Shown here: positions 1 to 11,287 of the stretch, piece by piece
Layout: each line of letters starts with the position of its first letter
Position numbering within the stretch: the stretch's first letter is position 1
Source: Mesostigma viride
Lineage: Eukaryota; Streptophyta; Mesostigmatophyceae; Mesostigmatales; Mesostigmataceae
Assembly: GCA_009746045.1 (NCBI GenBank)
Contig: RPFO01001993.1
Span: 1-64,000 of the forward strand
Direction of reading: 5' to 3'
Length of the DNA: 64,000 bases
Program-made: the position numbers and the translations under genes
Notes under the pieces: model-generated
The model's input: only the letters and a program-made list of their open reading frames with translations
Told to the model about the DNA's origin: nothing
Databases searched by the model: none

Positions 1-943
1 GAGGGAGGGAGGAGGGAGGGAGGGAGGGGAGGGAGGAGGGAGGAGGGAGGGAGGGAGGGGAGGGAGGAGGAGGGGAGGAGGGAGGGAGGAGGGAGGGAGG
101 GAGGAGGGAGGGAGGAGGAGGGAGGGAGGGAGGAGGGGAGGAGGGAGGGAGGAGGGAGGGAGGGAGGAAGGGGAGGGGTAGGGAGAGGGAGGAGGGAGGA
201 GGAGGGAGGGAGGGAGGGAGGAGGGAGGGAGGGAGGGAGGGAGGGAGGGAGGAGGGAGGGAGGGAGGGAGGGAGGGAGGGAGGGAGGAGGGAGGGGAGGA
301 GGAGGGAGGGAGGGAGGGAGGAGGGAGGGAGGGAGGGAGGGAGGGAGGGAGGGAGGGAGGGAGGGAGGGAGGAGGAGGGAGGGAGGGAGGGAGGGAGGGA
401 GGGAGGGAGGAGGGAGGGAGGGAGGGAGGGAGGAGGGAGGGAGGGAGGGAGGGAGGGAGGGAGGGAGGGAGGAGGGAGGGAGGGAGGAGGGAGGAGGGAG
501 GGAGGGAGGGAGGGAGGGAGGGAGGGAGGGAGGGAGGGAGGAGGAGGGAGGGAGGGAGGGAGGGAGGGAGGGAGGGAGGAAGGAAGGAAGGAAGGAAGGA
601 AGGAAGGAAGGAAGGAAGGAAGGAAGGAAGGAAGGAAGGAAGGAAGGAAGGAAGGAAGGAAGGAAGGAAGGAAGGAAGGAAGGAAGGAAGGAAGGAAGGA
701 AGGAAGGAAGGAAGGAAGGAAGGAAGGAAGGAAGGAAGGAAGGAAGGAAGGAAGGAAGGAAGGAAGGAAGGAAGGAAGGAAGGAAGGAAGGAAGGAAGGA
801 AGGAAGGAAGGAAGGAAGGAAGGAAGGAAGGGAGGAAGGGATGCATGCATGCATGCATGCATGCATGCATGCATGCATGACTGACTGACTGACTGACTGA
901 CTGACTGACTGACTGACTGACTGACTGACTGACTGACTGACTG

Positions 944-975
<32 letters not shown>

Positions 976-1145
976 ACGGACGGACGGACGGACGGACGGA
1001 CGGACGGACGGACGGACGGACGGACGGACGGACGGACGGACGGACGGACGGACGGACGGACGGACGGACGGACGGACGGATGGACGGACGGACGGACGGA
1101 CGGACGGACGGACGGACGGACGGACGGACGGACGGACGGACTTGT

Positions 1146-1189
<44 letters not shown>

Positions 1190-1199
1190 TGACTGGGCA
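1..1199. repeat. Chain of tetranucleotide microsatellites
   Basis: Successive arrays run GGGA/GGA (1 to about 578), GGAA (578-836), ATGC (841-878), TGAC (about 880-968), GGAC (968-1140) and GGCT (1145-1190). Bases 1-840 are almost pure purine on this strand. No gene is visible. Short imperfections are concentrated in the first array. Confidence 0.97.
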
Positions 1200-2713
1200 G
1201 GCAGGCACATGGGAGACCCCTTGTGTAAATCTTCTTTTTATCATATGTTTTGACAACCTGTGGTGAGAAAACGCCAAACAGTGATGCCTAGGGTGGGATG
1301 GTACAAGGTTATCAAAACCCTTGCATAGCCGAGCTTGACAAAACTAACAATGGTTCGGGTTGAGATCAGGAGACATTGACACTTGTCACACTTCATTATC
1401 TGAGAAATCCCTGCAATGGTTTCTGACCTGACACACGCTTTAGAGACAAGAAGGTGCTCAATGTTGCAGTGTTCAACCCAGCTAGAAAGGGGCACAGGGA
1501 AGTGGGAGCTGTTGGTTTCCCTTGGGGTGGGGGAGGGGAGTGTGTACTCGAATACATGTCTTGGGGAATTTGGCCACATGCTACAGCACATCCTGTGTGA
1601 AGCCAGTGAGCAGCCGCGGACTCTAAGCTGGTTCTGAGGGCAGTGAGTTATGCTTGCCAAGAGTGGGGTCAAAATAGCAGGTAAGGATTTTGCTCAGCAG
1701 AGGCACCGCATGTCTGGGCACAGAAAGGGGCCTCCTGCATCCATCATGATCGCCTTGCCAAGCTTTACGGTGCATATTACTTACGCAGGCCGCCGCAAGG
1801 GTGCCAGAGGGCGTCCGCCGCGCACAGGGCCCAAGTCACGGTCAGCTGTGAGGGATGGAAGCTTTCTCTGGAAGGGAAAAACAACAACCGAGGGGAGTTG
1901 ACCATACACCCAGACACATGTAAAAAGAGGCTACCATGTGTCTATCAGCTGGTTGAAAGACAGGTGGCTGAGAAGGGGGGATGCTGCGCACCTAACCCTG
2001 TATTTCATAAAAGAATGGTTGAGATGACGTTGTTGAAAAAGTGGCGATAGGGAAGGTTTTTCTTACCTGGGATGTTTCAATGTCGAGAGCGGGCAGTGCC
2101 TTTCTGCTCATGCTCGACCGCTCAGTCGTGCATTAGAGAAGCCAAGTATGCAAACTCTAGCGATTGGGAACCGTCCATTCTACGGAAGGCCCGACATATC
2201 TATTTCCGTCAAAAGCTCACGCCGCAGGTCGGCGCCAACGGCTCCTCATGTTCATTGCGGTATGGACCCCCACATTGAGGAGGAAAGCAATTGTTTGTAC
2301 AAAGGTTGCAATTTATAATTTACTCATCCTGATAAATCCAAGGCTCGAATATACGCTCGTGAGCCAGAAGGGGACGTGGCTGTGACGGTTTAAACGATTC
2401 GGCTTGCACCTAGGCGCGATATAAGCGACCGTGCAAGCTTGACCTTGACGCACTACCCAGCGTTGGCATCACTAGGAATTCATAATATTCTTGTCAAAAC
2501 TATTTATTTCGAAAACACAGGCACTCTGGCCAAACGTATAGCTATGCAACTTATGCCACTTTACACGTAGTTTTCATAGTACCGTCAGCTACCCCTCGTT
2601 TTACCTGGAACGTGCTCCCCTTGTAAAATTTACTGCGAAATTTCAAATAATGGCAGTGAGCCAGTGAAACCCGCACATCATACATTCCCGGCAAAAAATA
2701 GAATACTAGTATA
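1200..2713. other. No gene recognised
   Basis: The stretch is of mixed composition with only short overlapping open frames on both strands. None has a recognisable motif or a convincing splice context. I see no RNA gene. Confidence 0.5.
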
Positions 2714-2946
2714 AGGCATTCACGCCTTAAGTTGGGTTGGCTTAAGTTGTGTTCACGCCTTAAGTTGGGTGAAATAAGGTTTCGGCATTACAAGTTCAAA
2801 GTAGTTCAGAACATAATGTTTGAGGATCGTTACTTCAAATTAGTAGAATTAAGTAGAATCACTCACGCCTTAAGTTCGTTTCACGCCTTAAGTTGGTGGG
2901 TTGACCCCCTCAAAAACCTCGAACCCAACTTAAGGCGTGAATGCCT
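2714..2946. mobile_element. MITE-like element with 25-bp terminal inverted repeats
   Basis: The element is 233 bp. It begins AGGCATTCACGCCTTAAG and ends with the exact reverse complement; the match extends to 25 bp at 2714-2738 and 2922-2946. Further copies of the core ACGCCTTAAGTT lie inside, in direct orientation near 2756, 2866 and 2882. No coding capacity is present. A target-site duplication is not clear (the flanks are ..TATA and GTAC..). The class of DNA transposon cannot be told. Confidence 0.7.
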
Positions 2947-3668
2947 GTACACTTGAGTACTTGGCAGTTGGCATAGCTTGGCAGTTGGCGCGGGATGTTA
3001 GCGGTTAGCCTGTTAGGGTGCCCTGAACTGTCCTGGTCAGTTCATGCCAATAGTCTGGTGGCAAGACTTCACGAATCAGTGCTGGAGAATTCCGCCCCCG
3101 CGTATCTCAGAATCCTGTGCGCCACGAATCCCAGTCGGCCGTTGAGACAAAAAATCCTGCAAGATACAAACCGAAAATTGCGTGGCAAGGTGCGCCAGTC
3201 CAACTCAGGAGGTACCACTCCTGGCGCGGCGCGGCTTTGTGTTTGGGTGTGCGCGGTCCAGCTTAGCGCGGGCTGCCCGGAACAACCGCTTATGTTACGT
3301 TACTACTGACCTAGACGGTATCTGTCAGACCTGTAACTAAGGATTCTTGGTGGACCGTCGGTTGAAGCCGTGGAAAGCAAGCCTGCGCATCCATCCGGTC
3401 GCAGTACCTTCGGTTACTCCCGTTACAGCTTGCGTGGGCTACCGTATGCTTTCATCTTCGCAAAAATCGGTCAGAGCTGCCCTCCGATCCTGGCTTTCAT
3501 GCTGGCTCTGCCAGGGGAATTTGTGGATGCGCGCTTGTGTGTGGATCGGAACGCTCGAGAGTTGTGCATCCCTATAGCCTAAAACCGAGGGACGAAGGGA
3601 ACACAACGGGAGGTTGGGTTGTTTTAAATATTTAGTTCGGGCATCAGCTAGAACAGATCTATTCGGCT
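2947..3668. other. Upstream region of the coiled-coil gene; no gene recognised
   Basis: No convincing coding sequence is present. An AT-rich stretch near 3622-3634 (TTTTAAATATTTA) lies 35-47 bp before the assigned start codon and could be a TATA-like element or part of the 5' UTR. This is inference only. Confidence 0.4.
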
Positions 3669-6600
3669 ATGGCCACCGCTCGCGCCGTCGCGGCCCTATC
3701 GCTGCGTGGTTGCGGTCCTTCTCCAGCGCAACGCGGAGGAGATGATGCTAAGGTATGTGTATAGGCGCCAAGACGGTTCAGAAACATCGCCCTTGGTTGT
3801 GTCCTGGAAGACGCGGCACATTGTCTTTTGAACCTCTCCTCCTTCTCCATTTTCCAAGCTTCAGCCAGCCGCCGCCGCCCCCCCCTAACCCCTGCCCTTC
3901 TGTTGCCGTTTGTTTTGTGCTGTGGGTCCTGTAGCCCTTTTTGGCGCCGGGAGGACGGTCCCTGTTGAAGGCGCGCCATTCTGCCGTGAAGCCCAACACC
4001 CCAATCGCGCCAGTTACCACCGCCGTTTTGGAACGACCAAAAAAGGAAAAGAAAAATGAAGAGGTGCCTTTGGCGCTAGAGCGCCTGTTCCAGCAGTCCA
4101 CAGCGCCCGATGCATACCCAGACTCTTCCGCCATGGAGGAGCTGGTCGCCGTTGTGTCGGAGCTGGAGGCTAGCCTATTGTCCGCGGTTGGTGACCTCCG
4201 CGCCAAGGAGGACGAGATCCGTCAGTCCGAGGAGGTCCTGGCCGCAGAGCGTGCCGCCGTGGCTCGCGCCCGTAAAGAGGTCGCTGAGCGCGAGAAGCAG
4301 ATCGAGGAGGCGCTCAAGGACAAGGCGGCCAAAGTAGAGGAGCTGGCCCGCGCGCGGCAGGCCCTGGAGGAGCAGCTGGCGTCCCAGCAGGTCTCGAACG
4401 CGACGCTCTCGAGCAAAGAGAAGGAGCTGGCCGAGTACCGGTCTCGTGTCGACCAGGCCACGCACGAGTTCAAGGAGCTCGAGGCCAAGTTCCGCGCCAA
4501 GGACGTGGAACTGACCGCGGCCCTCAAGCGTGTGGCGGAGACCGAGAAGTCCCTGGCGGCGGAGCGGTCCGCTTCCTTGAAAAAGGAGAATGAGATCCAG
4601 ATGCTCCGCAAGGCGCTGTCCAAGCGTGAGGGCGAGTTGTCGACCGCGTCGCAGATGCTGGAAGCGAAGAAGTCCACGCTGACCTCGGTCGAGAAGGAGC
4701 TCGCGAAGAAGGTCTCCGCGTGGATGACGGCGGAAGAGGAGATCAAGGTCATGGAGTCGGCGCTCCAGTTGTCCGATAAAGCCCTCACGTTCACCTCGAG
4801 TGAGCTGGGCTCTGCCAAGAAGGTGCTCCTCAAGGTGCGCGCGGAGCTGGAGGCCTCGCAGAAGGACGTGGTGAACTTCCGTAAAGAGATCAAGCGGACG
4901 GGCCAGGCGCTCTCGAAACGCCAGCAGGAGCTCGTCACGCTGAACACAGCGCTCAACGGCCGGGAGGTGGAGCTGGAGGCGGCACAGAAGGCACTCCAGA
5001 AGAAGGCGGAGAAGCTTGAGGAGGCGCGTGCTGCCCTGCTGGACAAGGACGCTGTCATCAGCGGCCAGCTGGCGACGATCAAGGAGAAGGAGGGCGAGCT
5101 CGAGGAGAAGAGGAGGGAGCTGCGCGTGGCTGAGCAGGTAATGCGGGAGAAGATCGGGTGTAGGGTAGGGAGGGAGACTGTAGCGGGACAGGAGAGGAGG
5201 TAGCTGCGCGTGGCTGAGCTGGTAACTATCAAGGGCCGAGTGTAAAGTGTTTCCAGAGCGGGTTGGTATCAGGGCTGAGGGCAGGTGAAGTGGGAGGAGA
5301 CTGGGGGCGTACAACAGGTACGCCGGCCGGATGGGGTCACCCCCCTAATCAGTGTGGCAGGGGTGTTAGCCAGTACGCCTGCCGGTGGTGGTGATGGTAG
5401 GGTGGTGGTGGGGCAGGGAGTAGGCTGCTTGGAGCTTTGGGGGCAGCGAAACATTAGGGGAGGGGGATTAGGCATCGGCCACTTCTATTTGGCCCCGTTC
5501 GTAGGGGCAGGCTGTTTGACAGTCTGAGGATGTCCGTTATAGTTCGAAGGTTTTCTCTGGCCTTCCTGTGCGCCCCATGGGGTGCCAGGTGCCAGACAGG
5601 CTGCTGCCAGTTGTGCCCACGCGCGGCCAGGCAGGCATGTGTGCATACGCATATCCCATGCCCCCCCCCCCCCCCCCGCCCCCCTTCCCAACGCATAGCG
5701 GCTTGCATGAGCTGTCAGGCTTGGATGTTTATTCCCATGGATAACTTGTGTGAACTGGGCTGTGTTGGGGTGAGGATGGCTGGTGGCTCACTTAAGGTCA
5801 TGGTCCCCATGGCACACTGTTTGAATGACCGCCCCATCGAAGAACTGCTAGTTCTTTCACATAGTTGTAATTATTATTAGATCTAAGATTATGTTGTTAA
5901 TGGGTTGAAGGCGAATGGGGAAATTGATCGCTGTTCGCTAAGTAGCATATTTTACAGATAAGTGCGGATGCACAAGAGGCCAGTGTCTTGTGAGAAACAT
6001 ATGTTTCTTTATCTGGAGTTGCAATCTCCCTTCCCATTCCTAGTCCCTGCCTTGATAGACCCATAGCTTCGGCCATGGTGGTGAGGTGGGATGCCCCTTC
6101 TTAGCTCTTGTCCGGTTGTATTCCTGAGAGCCCATGTTTGTGGCTAGCTTTGCTGTGGGTGCATATGCTTTGATGTCAGCATGGCCACCTGCTCTGCCTG
6201 CCTTTTTGTTTTGTGAACCCTTCACCCCTCGCGGTCCCTCCCGCCTCAGGCCCCCCACTCCCTGAATGTCATCGCTTACGTCTTCTTGTCAACCTAGTGT
6301 GGTGCTTTGTCTTGGTGTCTTAGCGTATACAAACTTGCTCTTGGGCAACTCAGTTGTATGATCATCACTTCCCCGTGTTTATTCAAGTTTGTTCTGTTTA
6401 TTCAAGGCTCCTCCCTCCTGATTTTAGGCTCCTCCCTCTTGATCTTAGGCTCCTCCCTCCTGATCTTAGGCTCCTCCCTGTCATAGCGCCTGCTCCCACT
6501 CCCTCAGTCGTCTCTGCCTTGCCTACCCACGGTCTCATGTTTTGTATTGTCATCCCTGGCCACGCTCTCTGCCCCCACCTTGCCCCCTCGTCTCGCTCCC

Positions 6601-7699
6601 TCCCCGCCACCACCACCACCACCAGGAGATTGCCTCGCTGCGCAACACGGTGGCCGAGAAGGAGGCGCATCTGGCGCGCATGCAGCTTCTGCTGGCGCAG
6701 CGCACCGAGGAGCTCGCCAACGCCGACGCGATGGTCCAGCGCCAGCGTGACGCGCTGGCCACCGCCACCAAGGAGATCTCCGCCAAGGACGACATGATCA
6801 CCAAGCTGGAGAGCCAGCTGGCCGAGGCCGAGGGCGAGCTGACCCGGCTGCACACCGCGCTGGGCAACAAGGAGACTGAGCTCTCCTCACTGCAAGCGCA
6901 GCTGGCGGGCACCAAGATGGAGCTGACCGTGTCGGCGGGGCAGGTCGTCTCCGCCACCAACGCGTTCAAGTTCATCTCCGACCTGTCCCGGTCCCTCCTG
7001 GCAGACTCGGCCGCCGCGCTGGCGTCCGCCACCGACGCCTCTGCCGACTCATCCCCCCTGATGGATGTGCATGCGCTCGAGCGGAGGTCCGCAGAACTCT
7101 CGGCTGCAAACGCTGCCCTGCGGGAGCAGGTCAAGGCGCTCTCCCAGGGCCGGCTGACCCTCTCCAAGGAGAACATTGGCGAGCTCAACCAGCTGGTCGC
7201 CCAGCTGGAGGCCGCAAAGGAGTCCCTCATGGGCAAGGACGCGGAGCTGGCAGCTGCGCGCGCGATGGTCCAGGAGCGCGAGGCACAGATGCGGTCGCTC
7301 CAGCGTGAGCTGCGGAAGGCGCAGCACCGGGCGGCCAGCGCAACGGCTGCGAGGGTGGCCATCACAGGCGCGGGGGCCGCGGCGGAGGTCGCGGGCGAGG
7401 TGGTCAGCAGCACGCTCCAGCGGCTGTCGGCCATGTCCGCAAGCTTTGCCAAGCAGTCGGCGGCTGACATCGCCCGGGTCACGGTCGGCAGGGCGCCCGC
7501 GCCCGCGGCGGCCGGGGCGGGTGCGGACGTGAGCAGTGCCGCGTTGGATCTGGGCGTGGACGGCGTGCTCGTCGAGGACCTGGGCCGCGCGCGCCGCGAG
7601 CTGCAGCGCAAAGAGAAAGCGCTTGCGGTTGCGCGGTCGGCGATGAACAGCATTGTGGAGCTCTCGCGCTCGCTCGTCATGGGCGCGCAGATGGCATAG
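3669..7699 (+). CDS. Ala-rich coiled-coil protein, possibly organelle-targeted (3 exons, 786 aa)
   Basis: Exons are 3669-3752, 3935-5137 and 6626-7699. Both introns are GT-AG and phase 0. The first exon encodes 28 residues rich in Ala, Arg and Ser without acidic residues until its end, as in chloroplast or mitochondrial transit peptides (inference). Residues from about 70 to 560 are nearly continuous heptad-type coiled coil, with recurring units of the form (K/R)E-x-EL, for example REVELEAAQKAL and GKDAELAAARAM. A motif near the centre of exon 3 (FKFISDLSRSLL) returns at the C-terminus (MNSIVELSRSLV). The tail between them is Ala/Gly-rich and less helical. I do not recognise the family. A structural or scaffold role is likely from the coiled coil alone. 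Intron 2 contains a copy of the exon 2 end and an acceptor-like tandem repeat. An antisense open frame mirrors exon 2 and is a composition artefact. Confidence 0.8.
5191..5227 (+). repeat. Duplicate of the exon 2 end and its 5' splice site
   Basis: The end of exon 2, GCTGCGCGTGGCTGAGCAG|GTAA (donor at 5138), is repeated 84 bp downstream as GCTGCGCGTGGCTGAGCTG|GTAA (donor-like GT at 5222). The matching continues upstream into the GAGGAGG tract. It is a decoy donor inside intron 2. Confidence 0.85.
6406..6485 (+). repeat. Four tandem 21-bp acceptor-like units in an intron
   Basis: The unit GGCTCCTCCCTCCTGATCTTA is repeated about four times. Each unit is a pyrimidine tract followed by AG, so each resembles a 3' splice site. 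The array lies 141-220 bp before the true acceptor at 6624-6625. Confidence 0.8.
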
Positions 7700-8711
7700 A
7701 CCGGGGCAGCGCCGCGGTTGGCTTGAAGAAGGCCTTTGGCCGGATGGCGTAAGGCAGGGCGGGCAGGTGCGCTGATGGCATACGTGAGGGTGCTACGCCC
7801 AGAATGGGCTAGAGCAGCTAAGTAGTCGCCCTCGCATCGCCTAGGGAGGGTAGCCCTCTGAAGTCTTCAAGGAGGAAAGCCCCAGTTGTCTGTCTAAGGA
7901 GGGCCAGAGGCTTGTGGCTTTGATATGTGTGGGAAGGGGGGGGTGGCGAGCCAAGCCGCCCCGTCTCTGCGGCAAGCGGTGTTTCCTAATGGGTTGGTCG
8001 CGGAGCGGGTTCTGACCTGCTTGCTCTCCACGTATGGCTGGCAGGGAGAGTGGGCACGGCCCTTCCTGATCCCATCGGTTGCGGCCGCTGGATGTACAAA
8101 TATTCTCATTGATGGGCATGTGGGGACGGATGCATGCGTGATGGGTTCCTGAGGCGCACGGGCCCTGGGCAGTGCAGCGGCGCGTAGGAACAAGTGTTGG
8201 CATTCTGCGGCGGGGGCGCAGATCTGTATAGCAAGCGATGATGCCTCGCTAGGATTGTTTAGTATATCGGCTGGGTGGCTGTGAGGGCATGCGGGGGCTG
8301 GATGCCGTGCCACCGTTGGCAATTTGAGGAAGCGCGGGTAATGCTCGTGTCTTCGTCTATTTCATCTCTAGGGTGTGGTGCTGTGCGCTGCTACGGAGAG
8401 CTTTTAAAAAGGGTGGCCACCGCTTTATCACGGCAGATAAAGTAAGGCCCGCTTGGCGCAAGTTTTTTTTCCGGTGTGCCTGCAAGCACCCTGTGTTCAA
8501 GATAAAGAAAGCATGCAACGGCATGCCCAGTCCAGGGACTGGTGATGGGCTGAGGTCCCTTTCGCTATCCCTGGAAGTATCTTGTGTTGTGGCTAATGCA
8601 CCCCTTACTCCTACATTAGATAGTTTAAACTGCCTTTTGACTGTTATTATTATTTGTAATCAAAATTTTTCTTGTCAAGTGACAGCGTACCACGCTAAGC
8701 ATTCCTCCCTA
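7700..8711. other. 3' flank of the coiled-coil gene; no further gene seen
   Basis: The stretch presumably includes the 3' UTR. Open frames on both strands are short and overlapping, with no recognisable domain. Confidence 0.4.
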
Positions 8712-9625
8712 GGTTGAAGTCGAGTTGTTTAGGAGGATATCCGCCCAGCTCCTTGCGCTCGACAAGCGGCTCGCGAACCACGCCATCGCCATCGAGTGCC
8801 TGAAATTAAAACACCGCAGGCCTAGCTCACCGCCCAGGTGGTGAAGGACGTACGTACATTGCCACCGACCAGGCCAGCCCCTGCTGGCCAGCCGCGGCGA
8901 TTCACCTATAGCGCGGCCCACCGCGGCCCAGACCAGCGGGCGCCGCCATGCTGCTGAACCATATCACCTCACCTCAGAATATCACCTCCACCATCTTCCC
9001 CACCTATGACGGGCTCCCCTTCGCTGGGAGTTGCCCGAGACTCTGGGTGGTGCAGGTGCCCTAGTGCACCTAGAGCAAGTGTTGTTTACATTCCCACCCT
9101 TGCAGGAAGTAGCTTAGAATGTATGATAGGCCATATTCTGATCAGGCACTCCGCAAAGGTGACCATTTGCGTTCAGTGCCGGGCCGCGGAAAACGCGGAA
9201 AAACGCGATCTGCAAATGAATCCGACCGGAATCGAACTGGGGACCTCTCGCACCAATTTTGCTGACTATAGGACGGACGTCTCCGGTTACCATGGCATCG
9301 CCAACTTACACCTACAGTCATCAGCAAAAGTTCTCCTGTCCGGGGAGTGATGCAAGCCTTTCGGATTTGGTACTAGATAAATCACTCGAGATCTGTGTGT
9401 AGGAGTACTACACACGTGTCTGCACGCGAGACTTGTTCAGTCTCGCACCGTGAGACGGGCTGAACACGGCTGAAACCTTCTTTTTAGTAGAAGGGGGCGT
9501 AGCCGGTACTATCGAAATCAGCCAAGCGTATATTCTGATCAGGCACTCCGCAAAGGTGAAAACCATTTGCGTTCAGCCATATGCCCCTTCTCTGGGCTAT
9601 GTGCTACAGATACTCCCAACGGAGT
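8712..9625 (+). mobile_element. Degenerate ORF1-type retroelement copy, interrupted by a SINE-like insert
   Basis: Bases 8712-8990 are a decayed copy of the ORF1-like gene found at 19992-21226 on the other strand; shared stretches include AACACCGCAGGCCT and CACCGCCCAGG. Bases from about 9000 to 9136 and 9576 to 9625 match the 3' untranslated tail seen at 19571-19760 and 63491-63700, ending in the hairpin ACTCCCAACGGAGT. A 439-bp insert splits the tail. The reading frame is destroyed, so it is a dead copy. Confidence 0.75.
9137..9575 (-). mobile_element. SINE-like insertion with 7-bp target-site duplication
   Basis: The insert sits between two copies of GCCATAT (9130-9136 and 9576-9582). The uninterrupted homologue at about 19613-19650 gives the empty site. 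Read on the minus strand it carries AGTTCGATTCC, a near-perfect tRNA B box, preceded by a TGGC-type A-box candidate, so it may be tRNA-derived. Both ends carry the same 40-bp direct repeat (beginning TCTGATCAGGCACTCCGCAA). A second copy lies at 61461-61966. Confidence 0.75.
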
Positions 9626-9630
9626 TATCA

Positions 9631-10195
9631 AAGAGACAACCAGCGCAGGCCAGAATTCGGGAGAATCCGGACCATGGTAGCTCGAGCCTGCCGTTATCTT
9701 TTCCGCGTTTTCGAGTCGTTCAGGATGATGAAGATGAATGGTGATGGAAATGTGTATCCTTGTGCATTGAAATTATGGCTGGCTTACGTGTGGAGCGACT
9801 AGATGACCTAGACGGTGGGGCCGGAAACAGCATGCTTGATCAGGGCGTGTGTTTCTAGCCTAACTGGCCGGGAGTGTCTAGTGGTGAGCACCATTGCTGC
9901 GATCGCTCTCCCACCATTTACGAGGAAATACCCGCAAATGGAAAACCACTGAAAAGGTCTAGCTAGTCAGTCATCACGTTAGCCATGCCATGATTCCAAA
10001 CGTCCAAGAACTGCACACGGTGCAAAGGCAAAAAGCCGGAGGACAGCCCTTTCAAATGTGCGGCGGGAACCAAAAGCCCGCGGATGCCAGAAAACATCGT
10101 GTTGCGGCAGCGACGCGGCGATGTGGACAACGAATCCAGTGCCAAGCTCGGAACAGCCGCAAAGGAGATCTGGCATCACAGGGTTCAGATGTGCG
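9631..10195 (+). repeat. Interspersed repeat, copy 1
   Basis: About 565 bp is repeated almost intact in inverse orientation at 25619-26184. It starts with a roughly 65-bp imperfect hairpin (9634-9698) that also occurs at 27587-27650 and 63920-63984. The short frames inside it differ between copies by substitutions, so no conserved protein is supported. Confidence 0.85.
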
Positions 10196-10247
10196 GAGAT
10201 ACTATGCGATCCAATGGTTTTCACCTTTGCGGAGTGCCTGATCAAAT

Positions 10248-10380
10248 ACTATGCGATCCAGCCGGTCCACGACCTGTTTGTAGAGCTTGTGCCAAGGGGC
10301 AGCACCGAACAGATGTGGGTGACGTTGCAAAAAACATCGGACTTGACGGAGCATAATGGCTCGGTCATAGTCTTTGGTTC
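10248..10380 (+). repeat. Segment shared with 21570-21725 (inverse)
   Basis: The sequence from ACTATGCGATCCAGCCGG to CGGTCATAGTCTTTGG matches the reverse complement of 21570-21725. In the other orientation it reads as a short open protein segment (KDYDR.IMLRQVRCFLQR), so it is probably an eroded piece of a mobile-element gene that I cannot name. Confidence 0.75.
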
Positions 10381-10435
10381 CTAATTAAATTTATGTTCCT
10401 AATTAATTCTCCGCATTAATTGCTGCATGCACAGC

Positions 10436-10612
10436 TCAAGCAACAGACGCTTGACCTTAATTCGCGAGGAGCTAGGCTGAGCTCGACAGGAGCGCAGCCT
10501 CAACGTCATCGTCAAGCATGCTTTGACCAGAGCTCTGCCAGGTGAGAACTCTGAGAAGCTTGCCAAGGCGTTTCATGAGAACAACAACTTTGCCCCAACC
10601 CTGCCAGCCGTT
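10436..10612 (+). pseudogene. ORF1-like retroelement fragment
   Basis: Translated in shifting frames this gives QQTLDL... and SLNVIVKHAL..ENSEKLAKAF. The intact relative at about 20320-20480 (minus) reads RQTLDL..SLNAILKNFD..ENSEKLARAF. Frameshifts and a stop show it is dead. Confidence 0.75.
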
Positions 10613-11287
10613 AAGAATGTACTCCAGCACAAGTACATTTTGAGTTTTTCCAAGTTTCCTGTTTTTTGCTTGTTTCAAGTTCAGTTTTGCATAAAAAGTG
10701 TCCCCATAGCCCCTGGATCTCATCTGGAGGTAGTTGAACTAGTATATGCTACAATATACTAGGTTGTACTATTTTCTACTACATTTATACTATAATGTAC
10801 TAAATTGAACTACCTCTGAACTAATTGTAACTGTGATTGATGCCCCTGTAACGTCTCCCAATGCTCAATAACAGGTCTGGCCACCATTGGTGACCTTCTA
10901 GAGCCATTCACAGCTGCATTTCATGGATCACCGCACCAAAAAAAATTGTTTTACTTAGCCTTATCAACATGGGAATGAGGGCTTTGGTGTGCAAACATGT
11001 GCACATGTGTGCTAAAAATTGGACATTCTGACACTGTGCGAGAGTCTGGTAATACTTAAGCACTTCAGGTCATGATCGAAGTATAGGATGAACCGATGCA
11101 AGCAATCAAGCATTATGCAAGGAATGGAATGCTGCAATGAATTTTAGCAGTAATACTTGCAACTAGGGAACACACGATAAAGTCACGAATCTGACATGCA
11201 TTGTGCCGTCATGGCACATGCATGAACATGTACACGAACAGAGGATCACGCGGACGCCCGCGCGCACGCGCATGGCAATCCCCATGC
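10613..11287. other. No gene recognised
   Basis: AT-rich intergenic sequence with no supported coding region. ACTA-rich tracts lie around 10735-10810. Confidence 0.45.

Noticed and set aside
4175-5314. 379-codon antisense frame opposite the coiled-coil gene
   Set aside because: It mirrors the codon pattern of the sense exon (Leu/Arg-rich), has no domain, and crosses the exon boundary and intron.
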